The translations under genes were made by a program, and so were the position numbers. The notes below the pieces were generated by a model. The model saw nothing but the letters and a program-made list of their open reading frames with translations, did not search any database and had not been told where the DNA came from. This document shows positions 55,420 to 63,423 of a stretch of DNA of 64,000 nt, one piece after another (the first letter of the stretch is position 1; each line of letters begins with the position of its first letter). The DNA is from Winogradskyella schleiferi (GTDB lineage: Bacteria > Bacteroidota > Bacteroidia > Flavobacteriales > Flavobacteriaceae), in assembly GCF_013394655.1 (NCBI RefSeq), contig NZ_CP053351.1, positions 3,760,001-3,824,000 of the forward strand. Direction: 5' to 3'.

Positions 55420-56694
55420 ATGAAATTGTGGGACAAAGGCTATTCAATAGATAAAAAAATAGAATTATTCACCGTTGGCAACGACAGAGAAATCGATATG
55501 CATATTGCCAAGTACGATGTGCAAGCATCCTTAGCGCATGCTATTATGTTAGAATCTATCGGAATTATAAATTCTGATGAGTTAGAACAATTGAAATCAG
55601 GATTAAAGATTTTAGCCCAATCTATTGAAGATGGCACTTTTAATATTGAAGACTCCTTTGAAGATGTCCATTCTAAAATTGAACATGAACTTACAAAAAC
55701 TCTAGGCGAAGTCGGTAAAAAAATCCACACCGCACGATCTAGAAATGACCAGGTTTTAGTGGCACTTCAACTCTACTATAAAGAGAATTTGCAAATCATT
55801 AATAACAAAACAAAAACATTTTTTGACACCTTATTAAATTTAGCAGAAAAACACAAAACCCAATTATTACCTGGTTACACACATTTGCAAGTCGCTATGC
55901 CTTCTTCATTTGGATTATGGTTTTCTGCTTATGCTGAATTGCTAATAGATGATGTTTATGTGCTAAATGCGGTTTCAAAAATTGCGGACCAAAACCCGTT
56001 AGGTTCTGCTGCTGGTTATGGTAGTTCTTTTCCTATTGATAGAAATATCACAACCAAAGAATTAGGGTTTTCAACTTTAAAATATAATGTGGTTGCAGCA
56101 CAATTAAGTAGAGGGAAAAGTGAACGTGCCATTGCAAGTGCATTAGGAGGTTTATGCAATACCATGGCACGTTTTGCTATGGATATTTGCTTGTATATGA
56201 GTCAGAATTTTGGCTTTATTACGTTTCCAGATGAATTGACCACAGGAAGTAGCATCATGCCACACAAGAAAAATCCTGATGTGTTTGAATTAATACGAGG
56301 TAAGTGCAATAAAATTCAGGCTTTACATTCTGAAATGTTATTAATCACAAATAATCTACCAAGTGGTTACCACAGGGATTTTCAATTGTTGAAAGAAAAC
56401 ATCATCAATGCCTTTGAAGATGTAAAAGATATTGTAGACATCTTTAATTATTCCATTCAACAAATCATCGTAAAAGATATTGACCTCAACGACGAAAAAT
56501 ACCAATACCTTTTTACAGTAGATAGTATAAACAATTTTGTAGTTGAAGGTATGAGCTTTAGGGAAGCCTATCAAAAAATTGGAAGTCAAGTGCAAGCAGG
56601 AACTTACCAACCAGATTTAGGAAAAGAACACTCACATATTGGGAGTATTCATAATTTGTGTTTGGAAGATATTCGGGCAAAGTTTCCTAATTGA
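55420..56694 (+). CDS. argH: Argininosuccinate lyase
   Basis: A 424-residue member of the fumarase/aspartase superfamily that releases arginine and fumarate. Signatures: TARSRNDQVLVALQLY, LPGYTHLQVAMPSSFG, NPLGSAAGYGSSFPIDR and the mobile catalytic loop TGSSIMPHKKNPDVFE. It is a little shorter than the 450-460 of many ArgH but complete. It is the last gene of the arg operon, and the his leader region follows at once. Confidence 0.97.
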   Translation: MKLWDKGYSIDKKIELFTVGNDREIDMHIAKYDVQASLAHAIMLESIGIINSDELEQLKSGLKILAQSIEDGTFNIEDSFEDVHSKIEHELTKTLGEVGKKIHTARSRNDQVLVALQLYYKENLQIINNKTKTFFDTLLNLAEKHKTQLLPGYTHLQVAMPSSFGLWFSAYAELLIDDVYVLNAVSKIADQNPLGSAAGYGSSFPIDRNITTKELGFSTLKYNVVAAQLSRGKSERAIASALGGLCNTMARFAMDICLYMSQNFGFITFPDELTTGSSIMPHKKNPDVFELIRGKCNKIQALHSEMLLITNNLPSGYHRDFQLLKENIINAFEDVKDIVDIFNYSIQQIIVKDIDLNDEKYQYLFTVDSINNFVVEGMSFREAYQKIGSQVQAGTYQPDLGKEHSHIGSIHNLCLEDIRAKFPN

Positions 56695-56748
56695 TGTTAA
56701 ATATTTTGAAAATGATTTTGAATAATTTCCTTAGTTGAAAATTAATGT

Positions 56749-56756
56749 TACCTTTG
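56749..56756 (+). promoter_or_regulatory. his operon promoter, -7 box TACCTTTG
   Basis: An exact match to the Bacteroidetes TAnnTTTG box, 19 bases before the leader-peptide ATG. At the expected -33 distance only TTT is found rather than TTG, so the promoter is partly degenerate. Confidence 0.5.
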
Positions 56757-56775
56757 GTTCTCAAATAAGAAACAA

Positions 56776-56838
56776 ATGACTTTTAGTCAAATACATCATC
56801 ATCATTTTCATACTTGCATTCAGGCGAGCTGGAATTGA
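56776..56838 (+). CDS. hisL: Histidine leader peptide (HHHHFH), 20 aa
   Basis: ATG at 56776, TGA at 56836. Codons 7-10 and 12 are CAT, giving the run HHHHFH. It lies downstream of a good promoter box and upstream of a strong terminator and hisG. The position of the His run, 12-24 bases before an anti-terminator arm, is as expected for ribosome-stalling control: stalling leaves the arm free, while reading to the stop covers it. Sequence evidence for attenuation is strong; translation itself is not shown. Confidence 0.85.
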   Translation: MTFSQIHHHHFHTCIQASWN

Positions 56839-56893
56839 TATATGTAGTTTAATATATTTCAAAACCCGTCTGAATAAATCAGACGGGTTTTTT
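56818..56893 (+). terminator. his attenuator: terminator hairpin with competing anti-terminator
   Basis: Terminator: AAAACCCGTCTGA (56861-56873), loop ATAAA, TCAGACGGGTTTT (56879-56891), a perfect 13-bp stem ending in T6. Anti-terminator: ATTCAGGCG (56818-56826, inside the end of the leader frame) pairs over 9 bp, one of them G-U, with CGTCTGAAT (56867-56875), the 5' arm of the terminator. The two structures exclude each other. hisG begins 41 bases downstream. Confidence 0.85.
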
Positions 56894-56934
56894 ATTTCCT
56901 CACGTTTGGTTTATTCAGATTAAAAAAATTAAAA

Positions 56935-57792
56935 ATGAGTAAACTAAAAATTGCCATTCAGAAAAGCGGTCGATTAAATGAAGATTCGTTAAAACTTTTA
57001 AAGGATTGCGGCATTAAAATAGATAATGGCAAAGACCAATTGAAAGTTGCAGCGCGTAACTTCCCATTAGAAGTCTTGTATTTACGGAATTCAGATATTC
57101 CACAATATATCGAAGATGGTGTCGTCGATATTGCCATTATTGGAGAGAACATACTTATCGAAAAACAGAAAAAAACCGAAGTTGTTGAAAAACTTGGTTT
57201 TGCGAAATGTCGTGTTTCATTAGCGGTTCCAAAACGTGTGGAAACAGATAATGCATCCTATTTCGACGGCAAAAAAATTGCCACTTCCTACCCTAACACA
57301 CTTCAAACTTATTTAGACGAAAATAGTATTGAAGCCGATATTCATGTGATTTCTGGCTCTGTGGAAATTGCACCAAATATCGGATTGGCAGATGGCGTTT
57401 GCGATATAGTGAGTTCTGGTAGTACGCTTTTTAAAAATGGCTTACGGGAAACACAAGTGATTCTAAAGTCGGAAGCAGTCTTAGCAAAAAACAGTAATCT
57501 GAATGCTGAAAAAGAAGCGATTCTCGAAAAACTCATATTCAGAATTCAGGCCGTTTTAAGAGCTAATAATTCAAGATACGTTCTCATGAATGTTCCAAAC
57601 AATAAAATCGACGAAGTCACAGCAATTCTACCTGTTTTAAAAAGTCCAACAATTCTGCCTTTGGCACAAGAAGGCTGGAGTTCTTTGCACTCTGTAATTG
57701 ATGAAGATAAATTTTGGAATAGCATTGACGCCCTAAAAAATGCAGGAGCAGAAGGTATTTTAGTCGTTCCAATTGATAAAATGGTAATGTAA
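56935..57792 (+). CDS. hisG: ATP phosphoribosyltransferase (long form)
   Basis: A 285-residue enzyme, first and feedback-regulated step of histidine synthesis. KIAIQKSGRLNEDSLKLL opens the protein, and DIVSSGSTLFKNGL (about 158-171) is the phosphate-binding loop. The last ~75 residues, with VPNNKIDEVTAILPVL and LKSPTILPLAQEGWSSLHSVI, are the ACT-like regulatory domain of the long HisG, so HisZ is not needed. It ends in ATGTAATG, sharing one base with hisD. Confidence 0.96.
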   Translation: MSKLKIAIQKSGRLNEDSLKLLKDCGIKIDNGKDQLKVAARNFPLEVLYLRNSDIPQYIEDGVVDIAIIGENILIEKQKKTEVVEKLGFAKCRVSLAVPKRVETDNASYFDGKKIATSYPNTLQTYLDENSIEADIHVISGSVEIAPNIGLADGVCDIVSSGSTLFKNGLRETQVILKSEAVLAKNSNLNAEKEAILEKLIFRIQAVLRANNSRYVLMNVPNNKIDEVTAILPVLKSPTILPLAQEGWSSLHSVIDEDKFWNSIDALKNAGAEGILVVPIDKMVM

Positions 57793-59081
57793 TGAAGGTC
57801 TATAAAAATCCAAATAAGTCCGAATGGAATGCGTTGGCAAAACGACCAGTTTTAGAACAGCAAACCCTAGATACAATAGTTAAAGATATTCTAGAGGACG
57901 TGAAAATGCATAAAGACAAAGCTCTATTTAAATATGCTGAGAAGTTTGACAACACTAAATTAAAGTCACTTAAAGTTGAAATTCCTGAAATTGAAGCAGC
58001 AATTAATCAAGTTCCTGAGGATTTAAAACAAGCTATCAATCTTGCAAAGCAAAATATTGAATCGTTTCACGCAGCACAAAGAGAAAAAGAACAAGTTATA
58101 GAAACCACGAAAGGAGTTAAATGCTGGCGAAAATCTGTCGGTATAGAGAAAGTCGGTTTATACATTCCAGGCGGTTCGGCACCTTTATTTTCAACAATTT
58201 TAATGCTCGGAATTCCAGCCAAATTAGCTGGTTGTAAAGACATTATTTTATGTTCGCCTCCAAATAAAAAAGGCGACATACATCCCGCCATTTTATATAC
58301 GGCTAATCTGGTTGGTATCTCAAAAATCTATAAAGTTGGTGGCGCACAAGCAATTGCGGCCATGGCTTTTGGTACGGAATCTGTACCTCAAGTTTATAAA
58401 ATATTCGGGCCAGGAAATCAATTTGTGACGAAAGCCAAAGAATTAATTCAACAGCAAGGTGTTGCTATAGATATGCCTGCTGGACCAAGTGAAGTTTTAG
58501 TTATTGCCGACAACACTAGTAATCCTGCATTTGTAGCATCAGATTTATTGTCACAAGCAGAACATGGTTCCGATAGTCAAGTGATTTTGTTGTCTGACAA
58601 TGCGGAAATCATAAATAAAACGACACAAGAATTAGATAAGCAACTGCATCAATTATCTCGACAAAATATGGCTTCAGAAGCTTTAAAAAATAGTCGTGCT
58701 ATTCTGCTAAATTCAATGAACGAATGCATCGACTTCAGTAATTTATATGCACCTGAACATTTAATCATCGCAACCGTTAATGCTTCAAATTATATAGACC
58801 AAATTACAAATGCAGGTTCTGTATTCTTAGGAAAATACAGTTGCGAAAGTGCTGGTGATTATGCAAGTGGTACTAATCATACCTTACCTACAAACGGTTA
58901 TGCTAAAAATTATAGTGGCGTTTCTTTAGATAGTTTTGTAAAGAAAATCACATTTCAAAATTTAAACGAAGAAGGCATCATTAATATTGGACCAGCAATA
59001 GAATTAATGGCTGATGCCGAAGGATTGGATGCACATAAAAATGCCGTAACATTACGACTAAAAGCCATTAACAATGTTTGA
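57792..59081 (+). CDS. hisD: Histidinol dehydrogenase
   Basis: A 429-residue Zn-dependent NAD enzyme, last two steps of the pathway. Motifs: YIPGGSAPLFSTILMLGIPA, GPGNQFVTKAKELIQ, AIDMPAGPSEVLVIAD, SQAEHGSDSQV (Zn/catalytic His) and the CESAGDYASGTNHTLPT signature. The start overlaps hisG by 1 base and the end overlaps hisC by 8, so the three genes are translationally coupled. Confidence 0.97.
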   Translation: MKVYKNPNKSEWNALAKRPVLEQQTLDTIVKDILEDVKMHKDKALFKYAEKFDNTKLKSLKVEIPEIEAAINQVPEDLKQAINLAKQNIESFHAAQREKEQVIETTKGVKCWRKSVGIEKVGLYIPGGSAPLFSTILMLGIPAKLAGCKDIILCSPPNKKGDIHPAILYTANLVGISKIYKVGGAQAIAAMAFGTESVPQVYKIFGPGNQFVTKAKELIQQQGVAIDMPAGPSEVLVIADNTSNPAFVASDLLSQAEHGSDSQVILLSDNAEIINKTTQELDKQLHQLSRQNMASEALKNSRAILLNSMNECIDFSNLYAPEHLIIATVNASNYIDQITNAGSVFLGKYSCESAGDYASGTNHTLPTNGYAKNYSGVSLDSFVKKITFQNLNEEGIINIGPAIELMADAEGLDAHKNAVTLRLKAINNV

Positions 59082-60108
59082 TTTAAAAACTTTAGTTCGA
59101 CCAAATATTTTAGGACTTAAACCCTATTCAAGTGCTCGCGATGAATTTAAAGGTAACGAAGGTGTGTTTTTAGATGCCAATGAAAATCCCTTCGGCACCT
59201 TAAATCGCTATCCAAATTCAGACCAAAAATTACTAAAAGAAAAGCTATCTCAATATAATGGAATTGCTAGTAAAAACATCTTTATAGGTAATGGTAGCGA
59301 TGAGATTATCGACTTAATTTATCGTATTTTTTGTACTCCTGGAAAAGATAAAGCACTCACGTTTACACCAACATTTGGTATGTATCAAGTCGCTGCAGAT
59401 ATCAATGCTATTGAATTAATAACGCTTCCGCTAAATGACGAATTTCAGATTAATACAGATAATTTGAAACCCTATTTTAAGGATGAAACTCTCAAGCTCA
59501 TTTTTATCTGTTCGCCAAATAATCCTACCGGAAATTGTTTTAACGAATCTGATATTGAATTTATATTACAGAATTTTAACGGTATGGTGATTATTGATGA
59601 AGCCTATGCTGATTTTAGTGACAAGCTTTCTTGGAGTCAATCCATTGAAACGTATCCAAATCTAATTGTCACGCAAACCTTCAGTAAAGCTTGGGCCTTG
59701 GCGGCTGCACGAATCGGAATTGCCTATGCTAGCCAAGAAGTTATTAAACTATTGAACAAAGTAAAAATGCCATACAACATTAGTAAACTGAATGAAACTG
59801 CAGCTATTGAAGCCATAGAAAATCGAACAACTTTTGAAGCCAACAAGCAAATTATTCTTGAAGAAAAAGAGAAGTTAATTCAAGCATTGCAAAAAATGGA
59901 CATCATAAAGAAAATATATCCTTCGGATGCGAACTTTTTGTTAGTTGAAGTTGACGATGCCGATCATATATATTTGAATTTAGTGGAACAAAAAGTGATT
60001 ACTCGGAACCGGAATAGCTTGGTAAAAAACAGTATTAGAATTACAGTTGGGAAACCTGAAGAGAATGAGAAATTGATAAAAAGCCTTTTATCAATTTCGA
60101 AATCCTGA
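59074..60108 (+). CDS. hisC: Histidinol-phosphate aminotransferase
   Basis: A 344-residue fold-type I PLP aminotransferase. ANENPFGTLNRYP binds substrate, CSPNNPTGN and IIDEAYADFS bind PLP, and the Schiff-base Lys is in TFSKAWALAAARIG. The stop codon TGA (60106-60108) and the last Ser codon lie inside a TCCTGAA...TTCAGGA hairpin, so the end of the gene coincides with an inserted repeat. A GIY-YIG gene separates it from hisB, unlike the usual hisC-hisB junction. Confidence 0.96.
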   Translation: MFDLKTLVRPNILGLKPYSSARDEFKGNEGVFLDANENPFGTLNRYPNSDQKLLKEKLSQYNGIASKNIFIGNGSDEIIDLIYRIFCTPGKDKALTFTPTFGMYQVAADINAIELITLPLNDEFQINTDNLKPYFKDETLKLIFICSPNNPTGNCFNESDIEFILQNFNGMVIIDEAYADFSDKLSWSQSIETYPNLIVTQTFSKAWALAAARIGIAYASQEVIKLLNKVKMPYNISKLNETAAIEAIENRTTFEANKQIILEEKEKLIQALQKMDIIKKIYPSDANFLLVEVDDADHIYLNLVEQKVITRNRNSLVKNSIRITVGKPEENEKLIKSLLSISKS

Positions 60109-60121
60109 ACTTGTTTCAGGA
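60103..60121. repeat. Hairpin TCCTGAA-N5-TTCAGGA at the hisC end, left flank of the GIY-YIG gene
   Basis: A perfect 7-bp stem including the hisC stop codon. The sequence after it, ACTTTAAATTAAA, resembles that after the right-hand hairpin (ATTTAACTAAAG). Confidence 0.75.
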
Positions 60122-60139
60122 ACTTTAAATTAAAATACC

Positions 60140-60427
60140 ATGACTCTTAAATCTTATTACTGTTATATATTGACCAATAAAAATAGAACCGTTCTATATA
60201 CTGGTTATACAGAAGATTTAAATATTAGATTGAAACAACACAAAGCAGGAAAAGGAGCTCTGTTCACAAAAAAATATAACATCTCATATCTTGTATATTT
60301 TGAAAAATATGAAGATATACAAGTCGCAAAAAAAAGAGAACGACAATTAAAAAATTGGCATAAAGAATGGAAATGGAATCTTATAAAAGCAACTAATCCA
60401 TCATTAAAAACAACAGATATAAATTAA
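60140..60427 (+). CDS. GIY-YIG nuclease-like protein inserted in the his operon
   Basis: A 95-residue single-domain GIY-YIG protein of the small UPF0213/YhbQ-like kind. The two-strand motif is CYIL...LYTGYT, in which the first 'GIY' appears as CYI and the second 'YIG' as YTG. The following R30-L-x-x-H34 region (LNIRLKQHKAGKGA) holds the catalytic Arg, and FTKKYNISYLVYFEKYED then supplies Tyr/Glu residues. The metal-binding Glu is expected in AKKRERQLKNW. Flavobacteria often carry several such genes between unrelated genes. It has no known role in histidine synthesis and breaks an otherwise standard operon. Hairpins of similar sequence flank it, suggesting mobility. Confidence 0.88.
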   Translation: MTLKSYYCYILTNKNRTVLYTGYTEDLNIRLKQHKAGKGALFTKKYNISYLVYFEKYEDIQVAKKRERQLKNWHKEWKWNLIKATNPSLKTTDIN

Positions 60428-60431
60428 TCAG

Positions 60432-60452
60432 GTCTTGAAATAAATTCAGGAC
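60432..60452. repeat. Hairpin GTCTTGAA-N5-TTCAGGAC, right flank of the GIY-YIG gene
   Basis: An 8-bp stem with one G-U pair, 4 bases after the GIY-YIG stop and 16 bases before hisB. Its 3' arm and the following ATTTAACTAAA resemble the left-hand hairpin's flank. Confidence 0.7.
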
Positions 60453-60468
60453 ATTTAACTAAAGTTAA

Positions 60469-61560
60469 ATGAAAAAAGTACTATTCATAGATAGAGACGG
60501 AACCTTAGCCATAGAACCACCAATCGATTTTCAACTTGATAGTTTGGAGAAATTGGAATATTATCCTGGTGTTTTTCAATGGTTATCACGAATCGCCAAA
60601 GAACTCGATTACGAATTGGTCATGGTAACCAATCAAGATGGTTTGGGTACAGATTCGTTTCCCGAAGACACCTTTTGGCCTGCGCAAAACAAACTAATTC
60701 AAGCTTTTAAAAATGAAGGTGTGGAATTTTCGGAAATATTAATCGATAAGAGTTTCCCAGAAGATAATGCACCTACCAGAAAACCAAGAACAGGATTATT
60801 AGGTAAATACATTCACGGGAATTACGATTTAAAGAATTCATTTGTCATTGGAGATAGAGCAACAGATATCGAGTTAGCCAAAAACCTAGGAAGTCAAGGC
60901 ATCTTTATGAATGTAGAAGGCAGCGATTATGCCATTTTAAATACGACATCTTGGGAGGAAATTTACAATTATCTAAAAGCGATTCCGAGAACGGCTACTG
61001 TTGTTAGAAAAACTAATGAAACGAATATTGAGGTCGAAATCAACTTGGACGGCTCTGGAAAAAGTAATATTTCCACGGGATTAGGATTTTTTGATCACAT
61101 GTTAGAGCAAATTTCAAAACATGGGAATATCGATTTGTTTGTAAACGTTGAAGGCGATTTAGAAATAGACGAACACCACACCATAGAAGATGTTGCCATA
61201 ACATTTGGAGAAGCATTTATTGAGGCTTTAGGAAGTAAACGTGGCATTGAACGCTATGGTTTTTTATTGCCAATGGATGATTGTTTAGCGCAAGTTGCTA
61301 TTGATTTTGGCGGACGACCTTGGTTGGTGTGGGAACCAGAATTTAAACGTGAAATGATTGGAGAAATGCCAACAGAGATGTTTATGCACTTTTTTAAATC
61401 CTTTAGCGATGCCTCTAAATGTAACTTAAATATAAAAGCAGAAGGCGATAACGAACATCACAAAATCGAATCTATTTTCAAGGCTTTTGCAAAAGCAATA
61501 AAAATGGCAGTTTCAAAAACCAATAATTTTTCCATTCCAAGTACGAAAGGAAGTTTATGA
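60469..61560 (+). CDS. hisB: Bifunctional histidinol-phosphatase / imidazoleglycerol-phosphate dehydratase
   Basis: A 363-residue fusion. The N-terminal HAD phosphatase (1-165) has FIDRDGT (catalytic Asp8 and Asp10), MVTNQDG and [10 protein letters not shown]. The C-terminal IGP dehydratase (170-363) has the metal-binding motifs [13 protein letters not shown] and [10 protein letters not shown], then GGRPWLVW, and [14 protein letters not shown] near the end. The fused form is shared with enterobacteria and most Bacteroidetes. Upstream lies the GIY-YIG gene; downstream is a 338-base structured gap. Confidence 0.97.
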   Translation: MKKVLFIDRDGTLAIEPPIDFQLDSLEKLEYYPGVFQWLSRIAKELDYELVMVTNQDGLGTDSFPEDTFWPAQNKLIQAFKNEGVEFSEILIDKSFPEDNAPTRKPRTGLLGKYIHGNYDLKNSFVIGDRATDIELAKNLGSQGIFMNVEGSDYAILNTTSWEEIYNYLKAIPRTATVVRKTNETNIEVEINLDGSGKSNISTGLGFFDHMLEQISKHGNIDLFVNVEGDLEIDEHHTIEDVAITFGEAFIEALGSKRGIERYGFLLPMDDCLAQVAIDFGGRPWLVWEPEFKREMIGEMPTEMFMHFFKSFSDASKCNLNIKAEGDNEHHKIESIFKAFAKAIKMAVSKTNNFSIPSTKGSL

Positions 61561-61898
61561 TTTTTGAATTACGATATCAGATTTAATTAAAGTATCAGAT
61601 GAAACAAATAATAGTTCACGAAAAAATCGATGCAAGAGAGACATTTAAATGGTTGGTTTCGCAATCTTTTTTTAATCGTAAATTGTCCATTTATGGACAA
61701 AATATGGGTAAAAAAGCTTTAGTTTTTTATCCACAATGCCTTTGGGTATTGCATAAGGTGTACCTAAAGGCACACTTGACCATGAGTATTACAAGTTATT
61801 ACCCATATAAAGTCCCTCACGGGACGAAAATTGAGAAATAAATAATTGTTATCATAAACTAAAATTCATAAATCGTAAATCTAAAATCGTAAGTCAAA
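61561..61898. other. hisB-hisH spacer with nested inverted repeats
   Basis: No credible gene. Structure from left to right: TTGTCCAT-TT-ATGGACAA (61683-61700), then a 10-bp outer pair ATATGGGTAA (61702-61711) with TTACCCATAT (61799-61808). This pair encloses an 11-bp pair GCCTTTGGGTA (61738-61748) with TACCTAAAGGC (61761-61771, one G-U). GTCCC-TCAC-GGGAC (61812-61825) follows. The outer pair enclosing an inner stem suggests a folded RNA or a small mobile element rather than random palindromes. A 243-base frame through it is best read as chance. Confidence 0.6.
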
Positions 61899-62480
61899 AT
61901 GATTGCAATCATAAAATACAACGCTGGCAATATTCGTTCAGTTCAAAATGCTTTAAACCGTTTGGGTTATGAAAGTATTATTACTGATGATAAAACCGAA
62001 ATACTAAATGCTAGCAAAGTCATTTTTCCTGGTGTCGGCGAAGCGAGTTCTGCCATGAAATATTTAAAAGACAAAGGTCTTGACGACGTTATTCGGTCTA
62101 TCGAAAAACCAATGCTTGGTATCTGTTTAGGTCTGCAATTAATGTGCGATTATAGTGAAGAAGGCGACACTAAGTGTTTGGGGATTTTCAACACCCGAGT
62201 AAAAAAATTTCCACCAAAAGAAAAAGTACCACATATGGGTTGGAATAGTTTTTCTGAAGTAAAAGGTGAACTTTTTCAACATATAAATACGGATAATGAC
62301 ATGTATTATGTCCACAGTTATTATGCTGAAAAAAATGAGCAAACCATTGCAACTTGTGATTATATTTTGCCCTTTGCAACAGCCATGCAGCATGATAATT
62401 TTTATGCGACCCAATTTCATCCAGAGAAATCGGCTGATGTTGGAACTAGGTTGTTGAAGAATTTTTTGGAATTAAGTTAA
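61899..62480 (+). CDS. hisH: Imidazole glycerol phosphate synthase, glutamine amidotransferase subunit
   Basis: A 193-residue class I amidotransferase. The nucleophilic Cys is in LGICLGLQLM (near 76), oxyanion-strand residues are in PGVGEA, and the His-x-Glu of the triad is in TQFHPEKS near the C-terminus. It passes ammonia to HisF, encoded two genes later. A long repeat-rich spacer (62481-62709) separates it from hisA. Confidence 0.97.
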   Translation: MIAIIKYNAGNIRSVQNALNRLGYESIITDDKTEILNASKVIFPGVGEASSAMKYLKDKGLDDVIRSIEKPMLGICLGLQLMCDYSEEGDTKCLGIFNTRVKKFPPKEKVPHMGWNSFSEVKGELFQHINTDNDMYYVHSYYAEKNEQTIATCDYILPFATAMQHDNFYATQFHPEKSADVGTRLLKNFLELS

Positions 62481-62525
62481 AACAATAATGAATTTTAATC
62501 AATACTAAAAAAAGTTCATTACTTA

Positions 62526-62606
62526 GATTGTCCCCTTGAGGATTAATGAGAAACAAAATATCTTTTGTTTAGAAATTACCGAGCGAAGCTCTTAGGGGTG
62601 TTTTTA
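62526..62606. repeat. Expanded copy of palindrome family A between hisH and hisA
   Basis: Begins GATTGTCCCCTTGAGG and ends CTTAGGGGTGTTT, as in the copy at 19953-19986, but about 50 bases separate the halves. The extra part contains a perfect AAACAAAA-TATC-TTTTGTTT hairpin (62551-62570) and GAGC-GAA-GCTC (62581-62591). Confidence 0.7.
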
Positions 62607-62686
62607 TGGATTATCAATCTATCAACCCTTATGAAATGGAAAAGCAATAGTATTAAAATAAAAAAACAAGAAAGTATGGAAATAGA

Positions 62687-62704
62687 TTCCTGCTTTCGCA
62701 GGAA
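62687..62704 (+). promoter_or_regulatory. Family B hairpin (TTCCTGC-TTTC-GCAGGAA) before hisA
   Basis: A 7-bp stem with TTTC loop, then CTAAG and the hisA ATG. The core GCAGG ends 7 bases before the start codon. Confidence 0.65.
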
Positions 62705-62709
62705 CTAAG

Positions 62710-63423
62710 ATGAGAATCATACCAGCAATAGATATCATAGACGGAAAATGTGTAAGACTTACAAAAGGTGATTACAACACTAAAAAAGTCTATAACGAAA
62801 ACCCTTTAGAAGTCGCGAAAGAATTTGAAGACAATGGCATTCAATATTTACATTTAGTGGATTTGGATGGCGCCAAATCGAAGCACATCGTGAATCACGA
62901 CATTTTAGATAGCATAGCTTCTAAAACCAACTTAAAAGTCGATTTCGGAGGCGGATTAAAATCTAACGATGATTTGAGAATCGCTTTTGAATGTGGTGCG
63001 AATCAAATTACAGGTGGAAGTATCGCAGCGAACAATCCCAAAGTGTTTTTAGAATGGTTAAAAACCTATGGTTCTGAAAAAATAATTTTAGGAGCCGATT
63101 GCAAAGACCGAAAAATTGCCACCAATGGTTGGTTGGAAGCTTCTGAATTGGATGTTGTTGATTTTATAAAAGATTATGAATCTAAAGGTGTTCAGTATGT
63201 CATCTGCACAGATATTGCAAAAGATGGCATGTTACAAGGCACTTCAAATGAATTATACGCAGAAATCATTTCAAAATCGAATGTAAAATTAATTGCCAGT
63301 GGTGGCGTATCTTCTTTACACGATTTAGAACACGTAAAAGCTATAGGTTGCGAAGGCGTCATTCTCGGAAAAGCCATTTATGAAGGCAACATATCACTAA
63401 AAGAATTACAAAAACTATGCTAA
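62710..63423 (+). CDS. hisA: Phosphoribosylformimino-5-aminoimidazole carboxamide ribotide isomerase
   Basis: A 237-residue (beta/alpha)8 barrel. Catalytic Asp8 is in [17 protein letters not shown] and the second Asp in [13 protein letters not shown]. Phosphate-binding loops are DFGGGLKS and [12 protein letters not shown]. It catalyses the Amadori rearrangement before the HisHF step. It overlaps hisF by 7 bases. Confidence 0.97.
   Translation: MRIIPAIDIIDGKCVRLTKGDYNTKKVYNENPLEVAKEFEDNGIQYLHLVDLDGAKSKHIVNHDILDSIASKTNLKVDFGGGLKSNDDLRIAFECGANQITGGSIAANNPKVFLEWLKTYGSEKIILGADCKDRKIATNGWLEASELDVVDFIKDYESKGVQYVICTDIAKDGMLQGTSNELYAEIISKSNVKLIASGGVSSLHDLEHVKAIGCEGVILGKAIYEGNISLKELQKLC

Noticed and set aside
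61599..61841. 80-residue frame between hisB and hisH
   Set aside because: It runs through nested inverted repeats, has no recognisable domain and its composition looks like translated palindromes.
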